From Tricholoma matsutake (taxonomy: Eukaryota > Basidiomycota > Agaricomycetes > Agaricales > Tricholomataceae), in NCBI GenBank assembly GCA_026075535.2, contig AP026546.1, positions 7,130,001-7,194,000 on the forward strand: a stretch of DNA of 64,000 bases, given 5' to 3'. This document shows, one piece after another, positions 45,748 to 58,496 of this stretch; position 1 is the stretch's first letter, and each line of letters starts with the position of its first letter. Under the pieces are notes generated by a model. It had not been told where the DNA came from. It was given only the letters and a program-made list of their open reading frames with translations, and did no database searches. Position numbers and translations under genes: made by a program.

Positions 45748-48700
45748 CGTTCTCGGCGATGTCCGCCAGCTGGCAACTTTTACAACACAAAAAGATAGTT
45801 TTAGCCGAACCTATTGCCATTAGATAAAGCATAATATCAGTTCAAGAACAGACGAGTAGAATATTTGCAGTGTAAAAAGGATGAGTAGGAAAAATGCTCA
45901 CTCCGACTCAAACTGCGAGTTTCCGATCCCGTCGCCGCTCAGACTTTGGTAGATGTCCGCTTCTGGTCTGCAAATTGGATCAAATCAGGCGTCGATAACG
46001 ACAGTGTGCTTGATATAAACTATCGTTAATCGTAGAATTGTAATTGCTTTCCAGGCAAAAAGTTAAGGAGATGTTGGGAGCAAACTGAGGAAAGCTACAC
46101 GTGCGAACTGAATACAAAACCGTCCAAACCTTAACTTGGCTTGGGCCCGTGCGCACAGCCATCAACCTCTTCCCCCGTCTCCCCAAGTTCTCATGACACT
46201 AGGGACCCTGCCGCGCTATGAGATTTCTCGTAAAATTCCAACAACAATCATTCTTGTGCTGTAATTCTGCGTGATCAACGGGTGTCATATACATCGTCTC
46301 CGACCCAACTCTCCTGGACTCCGCTCTTGCTGTCTCTGCTTATTGCTTTCCAACGCTCACACTATTCAGTCCTTGAAATGATTATCAATTCTATGGCTGA
46401 TATCTCCGGAGAGCAGCCGCAACCCCACCTTCGTCAGGTTCGCGTTAAGTTCACTTGCTTCGAGCCACAGGTCCATCAAAGTAGGAAGATATTCTCGGAC
46501 CGTACCCTCGTTTCTGTGTTCACTCAGTGCGATCTACACGTCTCTCTCTGGAAACCTCGTATGCTCTCTGGGAACATTCTATGCTGTTCAGTGCAGGGGC
46601 ATCGAAGGACATGCTGTTATTACGTGTAGCCCCACACTCACACCCTCCTGACATTCTACACAAAACAACAGTATTAGGTAGAAGATTCAGACGCTCCTAG
46701 GTGTCTGATTTTCGCCTTTTCAAGGTGGTCATGCACCGACTCGATTCGTTTGATTTTTAAATAGATCTAGGGTTAACATGGTGTAAATCAGGAGTCCTCC
46801 TGCACGACGACGGCCCTGCATTGAATTCTGCACTAGTCTCCACTCTGGTCTATTAACCCCGATTACATAGATTCATTCCTGCCCCGGTGTGTTTGGCCCT
46901 GGCGCACCATGACGAATAATTTCATATCCTCACCTGCTTTACCTCATATCTCGACCTCTTCCAACTCCTCACCAATACACGGCCGTTTTCATCTTTTAAC
47001 GATAAGGATGTTCTCATGTCTCCACGTGCTATCGCTGTCCTCCCACGGCACGCACTGTTTTCACCGATCCGACGCACAATATGTATATCTACGGACATCG
47101 TGAGTCTTACGGAGATATGGGCTTCCGGTGGAAGCTGTTCCTTGAGCGCTCATGCTGGACCCACTTGTTCTGTATGCCTGCCATTAGCTTCATCAAAACC
47201 GTCCCGGGTGATTTCAAGATGTTCTTGGCTTGGCAGGCAGAAATCCTCAACTGATTTTCTCGTATCATTCTTCCCTTATTAGCTCAGCTGATCCCGCCTG
47301 TGTGTATTTTTTTTAGCAAACGTTTGCCACTAATTTTTGCCATATGCCCCATTGCTTTCACGGGCTTGGAAATGTTCAAGATCTAAGCAGCTGCCTTGAA
47401 TCTATCAAAATGCTCATAACCACAGTTTCTTATTCTTGGACGGGGGACAGCTTATTAGAAAAACCGTTCTACGTCGTTATTCTAGTTAGCTTAAATTCTA
47501 TCCTTTTTATAGCGAAGGCCTCCTCACATTGCGTTTTGTATCTTTTCGAGCTCCGCGCACCTCCGTACATCGCTTCATCATTGATCACATGGCTTGTGCT
47601 AGTAGGTCGACATAACGGTTTGTCGCGGCAGCTCCGCTGCTCATCCCACTTCCACATTCTCAGTCTCATTGTTAGCATACAAAATTTGCAAGAAAGTCAG
47701 GCATAATCCATGACCATCAGTTTTCCTTTGCAACAAGATAAGTCAATCGTGCCCTGCGTTCCTGAACACAACGGCACGGCATGCCTCCAAATTGATCTGT
47801 TCAAACTTGAGTCATGTCTTCCTAGTTTTCGTCACTTGTTCAATCCTCTTCTCAGAAGGGACACCGTTGCCAAAGGCAAGAAGCTGTAAAACTGCGCGGC
47901 CAGTATACGACATTGGCATGAAGTCGTGAAACCAAGCTCCTGCCAGTGGAACAGCCAACTGTAGAGTCGGGAACGTCCGCTGAAATTTGTTTCATCAGTG
48001 GAAATTTTATAATGTCAGACGAGCCACGTGCGCAGCTAAACACACGCCTTACAGTGAGCATCCCCTTGAATGGTTTGAGTGGGACCATGCCTTTTCTGAT
48101 AGATTGGCACAGTGTGGAGGTAGTCCCATAATTTATGCAGAATAGGGTTCGTGTCTTTACAGTCGTCATCACTAGTGAGCAGTCAAGTTTTCGAGATTCC
48201 GTTCGAGTCCATGGCCAGCTCAACCCTCCGGTGTTTTCGAAAACGCGTTTTTCAGATCGGAAACATAGAGCTGCTTGACCACCCCATACACTGAGTAGCT
48301 CTTACACCGAGAACGGCACAGACCGTCTGATCGGGATGTGTACTTTTGGACACGTGCATTGGTCCAAATAAACAATGTTCTGACCGAGCCCCCTTCTGGA
48401 TTTTCCAGACATTGACCTCGAAGAGTCAAAGGCCATCTCTCTCTTCGAAAACGAATGCGAAACTGGGCCCGGAACAGCGTCAAAATCGGTTTGACTACCC
48501 GACCATTGGAGCCGTATTCGCCAGAGAGAAACACAGTAGAGAGGATGATCCCTTGAACGAAGACAAACAGCCTGTTACTAAACTGAGCAAGATGGGTTTG
48601 TGATTCGGCAGAGAGGAGTTGTCATACATATAGGCCGACCAGAGATAATCATGGCCCACTTTCCAACGAAGACATTATCATTACCTACAGGGTTCCGGAT

Positions 48701-49722
48701 TCTAAAAGCCAAGGAGGCGGGCTGTAGCCAATTTCCCATATGGATGTACGGGGGTGGGGGCAAAGTGGAACCAACGCTCGGAGGAACATGTCATCGGGAA
48801 GTCTAGCATCCCGAAAAATCAGAAACTCACTAGCAATGCTCATCAATCCTGATTCTACTGTAATCTTGTACTTGACTTTGACCGGCTATCTTTCGGTGTA
48901 CCCTCTGCGGGATGTACCTGGATCTCACAGCAGACAAGATGTGTCCTGGTCGAGTGTAGCACACGCAGGTCACAATCAGCCTTCTGAGGTTTGCGTTTGG
49001 AAAGAAAATATTCTCTTGACACGCTTGATTGACAATGAGAGAGGAAAACAGAGCGTGGGCAGTGGTGATCCTTCCAGGAGCAACTTTAACAAACAACGCG
49101 CGCCTTGGACTCGGGTCGCAAGGGCGCCGCCGCGCAGATACGGTTGAAATGTGGATTGTTGCCATGGTCAACAAGTTGGCATTTTGTAGCTTGCATCCGC
49201 GAATATCCATACTCAAACTTTATGAGCTTTATGCCAGTTCCAAAGAGAGCGCGTTTTTCGGCCGTTACAGCTTGCTCTAAGCCCCTAGTTTCAACATCCC
49301 CATAAGAAAAAAAAGGCTTTCTGTGTTCACGCTCGATGTTGAACCTCTGCCACGCGGTTGCGCCGGAAGACTGCAACGTTCGCAGAGAGGATATCCCTTG
49401 CTGCCATACATATTACAGCCTTACAGGGTGGCCGACATGGAAAGTTGTTTGTTCGTTTAAGTTTCGACGTCGACATGTGGGAACTATCATGTGATCTGTC
49501 CTTGGGGGGAAAATGATATCATACAGTCATAAACCCACTTTGCCGGTTGAAAACCCGAGATACGTTAATGTGATACTTCTTTCAATTCGTGAAGCTTTTC
49601 ATGATCAGTCTTCATTATTTAATGCCGGGAGGATAATGGATTTCTTAACAGTACTGTACACAGTTATATAGCTCCTACGAACATTGATGCAACGAGACAA
49701 GAAATAAATATTGGACTTTCGA
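45748..49722. other. Four-kilobase stretch without a supported gene
   Basis: A CT-rich tract at about 46,270-46,375 precedes an ATG at 46,378 that opens a 20-codon exon-like piece ending at a possible GT donor. I could not extend it into a protein. Minus-strand fragments near 47,870-47,990 and 48,220-48,570 look weakly protein-like but have stops and no recognisable domain. The base composition is like the neighbouring genes and no TE ends are visible. This may be a long regulatory region, a noncoding RNA or decayed genes. Confidence 0.5.
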
Positions 49723-50717
49723 TCACCTGTTCAGCTGTTTGGATTGATCCGTCAAAGGAACATACTGGACGTGGGTGAATATCTCGCGTCAGATAGTTGA
49801 CAGAGGATATCTGACTTACCGATACCCCCATGACTTGTTTCTCGGAAATCCTACCAGCCGCGTCTTTGTCGACGTGCTGTATGTATTGGATGTATTGACC
49901 CACGGGAATAAAGATTCTCCCGGGGCTTGCTAGCTGGTCCACCAGTGCAGTCGGAAGCGTTGGGGCCGCAGCCCCGACGTGGATGGCATCATAGGGTCCT
50001 ATCCCTGCATATAATTGTGATTGAAACTATGTACATGATAACGCACCTCCACTCGCATAGCCTACGATAGAATGAAGTCGCATCATCCCTTGGTCAGGAT
50101 GGTACTGATGAGCAAACGGACCTTGTCGACCGTCGCCTCCCATCACCTCAATCTGTTTTTTATCCAACGCTTCACCCAATCCGTCCCTCTTTAAGTTCTC
50201 GATAGACCAGTCAACGAGTTCAGGAATGTGTTCGATGCCAATTACTCTACCGGTTGGGCCGACAAGATGGTGAAGAACGGCACACAGATATCCCGAGCCG
50301 CTTCCAACGTCGAGGACTTTCGCTCCTGGACGAAGATAGGGAAGGAGGTGCTCTGACGCATATGCGTGCTAGAACGCCATTAATGCATTATTTTCTTCCT
50401 ATACGGCGGTACTGACCATGTGAGGCGCACTTATGGTTGCACCATGCCCGATCTGCCTGATGGGGTTCTCAACTGCTGCGCCATTAAGCGAAAGGACGAC
50501 TTACTGCGGTGAATCATCATAGGCATCAGGCTTGTGTTTGACATAATTCGCTCGATCCACGGCGGCCATAGCCTGAATGACTTGACTTCAACTACTGCAT
50601 CGGCGATAAAAAATTGACGATGCTGACGTCTGCAACTTGCTGAGAATGAAGGATTCCTGAGCGAGACATATTGGATATCAACTCTTGGTTGCTCTTCCCG
50701 CTACAACGCCATGCCAT
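49723..50717 (-). CDS. PCMT: Protein-L-isoaspartate O-methyltransferase
   Basis: Six exons on the minus strand (50717-50628, 50572-50505, 50456-50417, 50368-50047, 50004-49820, 49764-49723) join to 248 residues. The enzyme uses S-adenosylmethionine to methylate isoaspartyl residues and so starts repair of aged proteins. All family marks are present in order: SNQELISNMSRSGIL, YDDSPQQIGHGATISAPHMH, the SAM-binding LDVGSGSGYL, GRVIGIEHIPELVDWS, GGDGRQG, YDAIHVGAAAPTLP, RIFIPVG and YVPLTD at the C-terminus. Compared with animal enzymes there is an insert (HQYHPDQGMMRLHSIVGYA) before the YDAI strand. The first of two nearby ATGs was chosen because it keeps frame with SNQEL. It diverges from the transporter at 51094. 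Confidence 0.95.
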
Positions 50718-51093
50718 GGTCTTTAACCTAGTGATGGAAACGTTTTGGTCAAGGATAAGACACTGTGACTGATCGCGCCAGACTCCGGGGAGTCGAGTTG
50801 AAAAATGTGAACACTATCGATAGCACCAGCCTTTTCTTCATACGATTTCAGTATAATCCTCAGCTACATAAACCCACCCAGTTGCCAAGTTATACTTAAG
50901 CTTGGCAGAACTTGTTTTCCGTATCTGACATAGCCCAATCAGAGTGTGGCTGTGTAACTTTGTGATATTTATTATCTCAAAAGCCGCAGTTACATAAATT
51001 GCTTCCCCGGCCCCTCGAGGCTCCAACGTTCTCAACGCTGACTATAACCTTCATTGCTCTTCTACTCAGTTTATAGTCCAGCATTCCGCACAG
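50718..51093. promoter_or_regulatory. Shared upstream region of the methyltransferase and the PIN-like transporter
   Basis: The 376 bases separate two divergent start codons, so both promoters must lie here or overlap it. No clear TATA box is visible near either start. The only frame of any length (50838-51035, minus) has no support. Confidence 0.5.
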
Positions 51094-52972
51094 ATGATCG
51101 CTTCGTCGTCAACGCCTGTCGGTCTTCTTCTTATCACAGTTTTCTCTGTAAGTCTCTTCGTATTCCGTAAAACACGTGCCTGATTATTCCCAGTCCATCC
51201 TACAAGTCGTTTTATTATGCCTGGCAGGATATATCCTTGCTAAACGCGGCATCCTTGACAAAAAGACGCGCAAGGTCTGTAAGTAATGGATTTTCTAGGA
51301 AGCGAGCCTCATTTTACAGTCCAGAAAATCAACCATCTCAATGTTACACTCTTCACTCCTGCCCTCCTCTTCTCCAAAATAGCTCTCTTTCTTACGCCAG
51401 GTCTGTTCAGATTGTCTTGATCGATTAAAATTCTCACTTTCGACAGCGATATTGCGGGAGCTATGGATCGCTCCCCTGTTCTTCGCCCTTCTTACTGGTG
51501 TATCGATGTTCGTTGCTTTCAGCTTGGGCTGGTTGTTCAAGTTGAAGAGGTCTCAGAGGCAAATCTCAACTTTCTCTTCTGTACGATTTGTGATTAATTT
51601 TTTCTATGTCTCAGGAATTTTGCTATGGCTGCGTCCATGTTCATGAACACCAATTCCCTTCCAGTTGCTCTGATGCAGAATCTCGTTATATCTATTCCTA
51701 GTCTTCGCTGGGGTGACAATGATACCACTGGTGCGATGACAGGCCGTGCTTTCACGTACCTCGTGCTTTACAGTTCGCTCAGCATGATGGTGTGTCTCAT
51801 TTTTCCTTGTACAACCGCCTCAAAACTCTGACCGTCGCGGTGAATCAGTTACGCTGGAGCTGGGGCGTGCACCTTCTCTCAAGTGCCGATGATACAGAAC
51901 CCGAAGTACAACTCCATGAGCGGAGCCCCGTCCTTACTCCATTCTCCGACGAACCCCACCCTTCCACATCTACCCTATTTGCTGAGGACATCCCATCAAT
52001 GCCTTCACACTATGTCCCTCGACGTCGCACAACCTTCTTCAAGTCTTTCCCTAACTCTCCCACCCAAGAACGAGCCAAGCTTTCTTCGGTGGACTCTACA
52101 CCCCCTTCTTCACTGGTATCTCCCGCCCCTTCAGAGGCATCAGATTCTGACACTGAGGCGCTGCCCGAACCCAACGTCGAACACAGACCATCGTACAGCT
52201 TCTTTCATCACGCAAGACGGCGGATCCGCCGTGGCTGGGTGGCCTTGAACGATTTCATGACAGTGCCGCTATGGGCTTCAATCGCGTCTCTCATCGTTGC
52301 TTGTGTACGCCCCTTGCAGAATCTCCTCGACAACCATATGGAGCCCGTTAAAGGCGCTCTTGCAACCGCAGGCAACTGCTCTATACCCCTAACACTCGTC
52401 GTGCTCGGTGCTTACTTCTATGTTCCACCAGAGGAAGTGAGCGGCAGAGGTCCTATAGCGTTACCGACATCCAGATCTGCTGATTCGCTGGCGGATAGCT
52501 TCAGAGACATGGTGTTTTTCAAGAGGAGGCGTTTATCGAGGCAGTCCTCAGAGCTGGTCGCTCCTGGCGAGACGAAGACAGTCATCATCACGGTTCTGTC
52601 AAGAATGCTCATCACGCCGTTGCTACTCTTACCCCTGATGGCTGCGTCGGCCAAGTTTGATTGGCACAAGGTGTTGGAAGAGTGAGAATTTTTTCGTGAT
52701 ATCTTTTGTTATGATTGATCAATTGTGCAGCCCTGTATTTGTCGTTGCCAATGTTCTTGTATTGTCTTCACCTCCGGCATTAACGCTTGCCCAGGTACGT
52801 CCTCGTTTTAGTGGTTTAACCGCAGCTGATTTGTGTCCAGATCACACAGGCGGCCTCGGGTGATGCTTTTGAACGTCTCATCAGCCGCACCCTTATGTGG
52901 TCATATTGTATTTTAACCCCACCTGCAACGATAATCTATGTTGTCGTGGGACTCGTATTGGCAAAATTATGA
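51094..52972 (+). CDS. PIN-like / auxin efflux carrier family membrane transporter
   Basis: Eight exons (51094-51147, 51194-51278, 51320-51400, 51447-51558, 51615-51789, 51849-52681, 52731-52794, 52841-52972) join to 511 residues. The Mem_trans layout is clear: about five N-terminal membrane segments with LLCLAGYILAKRGILDKKTR, LFTPALLFSKIALFLTP and ASMFMNTNSLPVALMQ. A long Ser/Pro-rich cytosolic loop follows (about residues 160-290), then the C-terminal bundle with PLWASIASLIVACVRPLQNL, NCSIPLTLVVLGAY, VLVLSSPPALTLAQ and a final hydrophobic helix. Fungal members (such as yeast Ecm3-type proteins) sit in the ER or other inner membranes; the substrate is unknown. Intron 4 appears to use a GC donor. 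Confidence 0.9.
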
Positions 52973-54735
52973 TCTTCGACAAAGGGATCCATGTCTTCGT
53001 TTTGTTTTCAGGTTCTGAGACGTCATAGACTTGTGTGTAGCGCTTGTATCGTTCCAGTTTGAATGTATAACTGACACACGTAGACATTTCTGTAAGTAAT
53101 ATATATCTATTTATGCATCATCTGAGGTAAGTACAAGAAACTACCGTACGAAAGGGGCTGTAATTTGGCGCAACGCAATCGCGTTGCAACATTCACAGCC
53201 TGAGCAGATGATGGTCGATCTTGAACATGAAGGTGGGTCTGCCTGATTTAATATAGATGTGCAGTGCTAACGCATAACGCATCGTAGCCAAGTCAAGGCA
53301 TCGCAGAACTTGCACAGAACAGTCAGTGAAGCAAACACGCTAAAGTCTTCGAACTTGAAGCCTCGCCGAGTTTGTTGTAAACTTGTAATCGTCTAATTAC
53401 TCCCCTAGGTTTACATTCTATATACTCCTCGTAGAGTTTCTCGAGACTCCTCCATGGCTATGGCTGTGCGCTTAGTCACCACTACTTTTGACAACCGAGA
53501 CCTCAGCTTCAGAAAATGATCCAATTTCTTGTTCCTCTACAAAATGTGTTTTTATGAGGGGGAACAAATCCTCATGAGGGATTTACAAAATACTCAAAAT
53601 TGATAGAGATATTATTATTGCTCCTGCCCCGCTATTATGTAAACCTGCCTAAAAAGGTGATTTATGCGTCCAAGGCTGCGCGCTCCGCCCTTCTGTGAGA
53701 CGTGTAGCGTTTGGAACTGAACTTTTTGACCTTGTGTCGGAGACTATCTCCCTGGTCTCTCCATCTTCGATTGTGTTTTGTTTTTGTGCTTTGGCTTCCC
53801 GGGCTTCGAGCCGCTGTGCTTTGCGTCGTCGGGCCATGTAGAATGAAAAAAAATTTGTACTTATTTCCAGTGTTGCCCTACTACTCGTACCATCACCTCC
53901 GTCGATCACTGTAATATAACTATGATGTTATGTAGAAGTATGTAGAGCATACTTATTTGCAGCTGGGTTCAAATTTTTGATGATGACATTTGGTGTTGAG
54001 ATTTCGAGCTCAGCCCTCAGTTGACTGTAGTCACGGTAATATTCCTGTTACGTGCTATATTCTATTTATAGGTTATTATGTATCTGTGTTACGGTTTCAC
54101 TGATGCATATCATAGATATTATTTATTTGATATAGCTTAGTAGATAAAACTCAATGTACCGTAGTAGTTGTGCTCCTTGAGCACTTATACAAACGGGCTC
54201 TGCTAGAGTCGGTCGTCTGCAGCTTCTGGGTGAGGCCTCTGCTTTGAGGAAAATTCCAACATAAGTGCTCATCATCCCGTTCACTCTACACTCATGATTC
54301 TCATTCAATTCTCTATATCTAACTATCATCCTCAGAGTGGTATGTATTATATCTTTTTTATTATGTAATATTAGTCTTTTTTGCAAAAAAATACTCCCCA
54401 CACAAGACAAAAGGGGGTGGGGCAATGATATTAAAAATTCAATACAATCTGCCCCCTGCAAGATGCAAGGGCACTACTAATTTAAAAAAAGTCCACCCTG
54501 CCTTGTGAAGGCTGAAATTCACCTTGTGGCACCATAACTGTATCTTGGATCATGTCAGCAAGCCCTTGGAACTTGTGCATTGCAGAGACTGGACTTCTGC
54601 ATTATTGGCACACTTGTGATCTGTTCGTGCATGGCAGAGATTGGACTTCTGCATCATCGGCACACTACTTTGTAACTTGGCAGACACTGTTGTGATCCAT
54701 GACAACTCAGATACTTTGCCCACTGTGATCCATGA
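52973..54735. other. No supported gene; includes a small tandem repeat
   Basis: The 86-codon minus-strand frame at 53649-53909 is basic (RRRKAQRLEAREAKAQKQ) but matches nothing I know and overlaps AT-rich sequence. From about 54,360 the sequence becomes repeat-like. At 54,575 and 54,627 two copies of GTGCAT(T/G)GCAGAGA(C/T)TGGACTTCTGCAT form a 52-base tandem repeat. This marks the edge between the gene island and the repeat block. Confidence 0.5.
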
Positions 54736-54980
54736 TAGGGACTACCATGGATGGCTATCATCCAGATGACCATCCATGGATACGATATATGGATGGATGG
54801 ATATGGATATGGATATTGCATGGGTGATATATGTGTATGAACAGATGGTTACTATTAAATTTAAATAAATGAGTAATATAGTCTTGGTAAGGAATGACAT
54901 GGGTACAGGTACGGTAAAATCCATGGTGTTCAGGTGACGGGTTCTGCACAGTTACTGCAGTATTAGAATTGCCGACCTGT

Positions 54981-55121
54981 TGGAGTAGGGTGAGTGGTCA
55001 CCTACTCCAGGTAGTCATGTGACCATGTTGGTAGAGTCACATAGTCAGATTGTCATGGTTCAGCATTGCTATACCATCTCGTGGCCTCGCCATTTGCTAT
55101 AGGGCACCTCTGGAGTGTCCA
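54981..55121 (+). repeat. Left LTR of element B
   Basis: This 141-base repeat starts TGGAGTAGGGTGAGTGG and ends GTGTCCA. It matches 57722-57862 with a handful of transitions. It contains the inverted pair GAGTAGGGTGAGTGG / CACCTACTCC. Confidence 0.8.
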
Positions 55122-55365
55122 TCTTGGTGATGAGATTGTGATTCGGCTCACTTCCATTGTTGTGTCTCTGAGTTCTGAGTTCTCATGTCTCTGTGCTTTG
55201 TCTTGTGTCTTGAGTTTTGTGTTCTCGCGCACCATGTCACGACGTGTTGAGTTTGTGTTGAGCTTGTGCTATCTGCTTTTTGGTATTATCTTTGGGCTCT
55301 CAAATCTCAGCTTCACTCTATCAGTCTACTAGTCTACTAGCAGCCTCCCACCTGCCAACACCAGC

Positions 55366-57574
55366 ATGCCAGGTCCAGGACAGGGCAAACGAAGCCACAA
55401 GAAGAAATGGCGTGATAATACAAACAATGAAGCCGCTACATGCACTATTGCAACAACAACAACAATGGACACAGCAGCTGCAGCTGCAATTGACACTACG
55501 TGCGTCGACACCGCTGCATCATCAGATGATGCAACATCACAACTGCCACAGTTTACCTATGCACACAAAGAAGTTCGAGTACTCCTAGACGAAGCTCGAT
55601 GCGAAGGATGGGAAGAAGGGAGGAAGCTCAGATATGAGGATGGGTTTGAGGATGGTCTCGAGGATGGTAAGGAATTTTTAGAGGATGCAAAGTTGCAGAG
55701 TCATAGAGAAGGATGGGAGGCAGGGTATAAAGAGGCGAGGCTAACAAATGAGGAAGTAGAAGTCCAGAAGTATGAGGAGGGCCGATCTGAAGGGATAGGG
55801 AAAGGACTACAAGCAGGGGAGTATGACAAACAACAGAAGTGGCTCACCGAAGGCCATGGCCTGGGCCTGTGCATTTCAAAGGAGGCTCATGCTTGCGAGT
55901 TGTGGTGAGGTGCTGTCCTCCTTGATGACGCTGAGGTCCAAACCGACCCCAAAATGACCACTTGGATTGACACTAGCACCCAGGTAGCACCTAGGACTGA
56001 AGAAATGGCTGCGCAGACCAACGACACCCCTGAACATCACTGTACTGCCCTTCAAACACAGACTACTACAAAAACTACACAGGCAGCTACTCAGACTGAG
56101 AACGATGCCACAGCCCTTGTTACCAGCCCCCCCTTACCTTCCAATGCTGCCACGTCATCGTTGATGACGCCTGCACAGCCAACATCAACACAGCCAACAT
56201 CGTTGACAACAACGATGATGACCTTTCCCCCACTTTCAAAACTACTACCAACATCTTGCAAACAATGCCACACCCTGCCTAGTTGACACACAGCCCTACT
56301 GCAGACTCCACAGCCACTCGTCTTGCATCTGGAGCCTCCAGCTGCCATTGCCACGTTGCCACCAACAACAATGATGAAAACTGCTGCAACTGCCCCTGAA
56401 ATGACGACCTGGGCATCGTCTAGCGTCCAGATGGCTGTTGACACCCCGGAGACTGTTAATGAGGCCGTAACTGACATACAGGGACTGTCTACAGCCAAGG
56501 AAACTGATTTGCGAGACAATGAGCAACTGTGCTCATCAAAACACATTGTCTGCTCAATGGATGAACTCGGCCAGCCCCACCTTCTCCTACGACAAGCTTT
56601 ACACCTGCCTACACCCCCCAGTCCCCCCCTGCTTGAACCCCTTGCCCCCGTTATGCATAACGAGCCCACCATGATGCCTCACGCATCCACCATCGGTGCC
56701 ACATCATCGCCGATGTGTCCATTGATGACAGCCATATCCCCTGCTCTGCCCCACTCTGGACCACAGGCTGCAGCTGAAAAATGATGGCACATGCTCCCTG
56801 GACCATCAACAGCCCCCCAGCTCATTCCCCAACCCCCCCCATCGATGCTACCACTCCCCCACCATCGACTCCGCCACCCAGACAAACACCATCATCATCA
56901 TCACTGCCCCCACTGCCGATGTTGACACCTGGACAACCACAACCAGCCCCGTCATCATCAATGCCAGCATCCAGGCGATGTACAGGCGTGAATGGAGAAT
57001 GGCTGCAGTGCAGACAGAGCCCCAGGATGACAATTGGCCCCACTTGTCAGAAGGCATTGAGGTCTCAACGAAACCCAGCCCCACTATCGTCATAGACCCC
57101 CCGCCTGAGCCCCAAGTCTCCCGTTCTGCCCTCCTGCATGATGAGTTGGTCGAACCCCCAGAACAACAGCTCACACCCACACTACCACCTGTGCTTGACC
57201 CCACCCCGTGTTTTGACTGGGCAGAGGATGCTGAGTCATTACCCATTGTCTCTCAGTCATCACCACCACGAGACCTTTCAGTACTACGTTCGAATACCTC
57301 CCGACCTTTTGACTCTATACAAAGGCAAACCCATCATTGTAATCGAATGAGGAACCCCCCAATCCACACTTTCACTCGACGAGGTCAGCCAGTATGGAGC
57401 ACGGGTCCCATAGTCACCCACCGTTACCCCCTTGGTTCAGGCCCTGGCAATCCAAAGGTAGTAGTTTCAAATCCAATACTGCATGGCCCGCCCCTGAAAC
57501 TTGATTGGGATAGTGACCCTCGACTGGTGGATCTGAGTAGAGTGCTCCGAGCTTTGGGATGGGCACCATGTTGA
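55366..57574 (+). pseudogene. Cargo protein of LTR element B (about 736 codons, TGA stops and one frameshift)
   Basis: The frame starts at ATG 55366 (MPGPGQGKRSHKKKW). Three TGA codons (55906, 56284, 56782), each explained by CGA to TGA, interrupt it. A frame change near the C8 run at about 56,830-56,840 leads to the C-terminal part (through 57,574). Residues 60-180 form a highly charged helix with repeating EG units (CEGWEEGRKL, EDGFEDGLEDG, EGWEAGYKEA, EEGRSEGIGKG). The middle is Thr/Ala/Pro-rich with many TQT-like motifs (STQV, AAQTND, ATQTEN, VQTEP). The end repeats the element A signature: FDWAEDAESLPI, PRDLSVLRS and LDWDSDPRLVDLSRVLRALG. Function unknown. Confidence 0.7.
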
Positions 57575-57721
57575 GTTGTCTTTATTTCTTTTTATTACAC
57601 ATAGAATTTTTTATTGCATCAGTTTTATTTTGTTTATTTTTTCATATATCTATCTTTCTCTTTCTTTTTGTTTCCCTTTTTGTGAGGTGACAGGGACGTC
57701 GCCATCTTGGAGAGGGGCAGA

Positions 57722-57862
57722 TGAAGTAGGGTGAGTGGTCACCTACTCCAGGTAGTCACGTGACCATGTTGGTAGAGTCACGTAGTCAGATTGTTGTGGT
57801 TCAGCATTGCTATACCATCTCGTGGCCTTGCCATTTGCTATAGGGCACCTCTGGGGTGTCCA
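57722..57862 (+). repeat. Right LTR of element B
   Basis: This 141-base copy starts TGAAGTAGGGTGAGTGG immediately after the purine tract and ends GTGTCCA. It has CG at positions where the left copy has CA, in line with decay at CpG sites. Confidence 0.8.
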
Positions 57863-58496
57863 CCATTGATTACCGAGACCCTTCACACAGTGTGTTGGGG
57901 GTCAACACAACTGTTGCTGTGCCACTGATGATCGATATCACCACTAGGGATCTGCATGCAACCACCACCACCACCACCACCACTGTCAACACTGCCCACC
58001 ACCACCTCTTCCTTCTGACCCCAACCACCTCCAACCACCATCAACAGCTGCCAACACCATTCCACTCCATCAACAGGCTGCTGAGCCAACAGTGAACCAT
58101 GTGGCTGCAAGAGTGCCACATTGCATGTGTATTTGGATGTCGACAACTGTCGACTCAACACTATGTAAACTAAGTATTTTTATTGTTGTTTTCATTCTTT
58201 TTCAAGTACTAATTGGTTTTTTCTATTGTTTTTAGGTTTTCTACTACTTTTTACAACGACACATGCCCACCCCTCCTCCCTGTCCAAATGGGATGTGAGG
58301 GGCTCATACACACAAGGTGAGCACAAGAAATGCCCTGGAATGAAGACTGATGACTGGGAGGTGATGAGGATGAGGGAAACCAAACAAAAAAAGGCCCAAG
58401 AGACATCGTTGACATTTCTTGGGCCACAGGTGTGTTTTTTTCTTTTCTCGTTTCATCTTCATTTTACTAACAAACCTTTTAGGTACTAATGCCACC

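Larger units (their letters stand above)
54981..57862 (+). mobile_element. Non-autonomous LTR element B (unknown cargo protein, no RT)
   Basis: Direct repeats of 141 bases bound 2.6 kb. The left one is followed by TCTTGGTGATGAG, a possible tRNA-type primer site that shares TGGTGA with element A. The right one is preceded by CGCCATCTTGGAGAGGGGCAGA, a purine tract almost the same as that in element A. The only long frame is the cargo protein. Flanks CCTGT and CCATT agree at three of five bases, so any target duplication is decayed. Confidence 0.7.

Noticed and set aside
46282..47706. Plus-strand gene after the CT-rich tract at 46,270
   Set aside because: Only short Ser/Cys/His-rich frames follow, without conserved motifs or splice logic; left as possible leader or noncoding RNA.
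47860..48580. Minus-strand gene between the Zn2Cys6 factor and the methyltransferase
   Set aside because: Open stretches need several forced frame changes, and no domain or convincing exon chain emerges.
53649..53909. 86-codon basic ORF
   Set aside because: No family recognised, AT-rich surroundings and no intron or start context.
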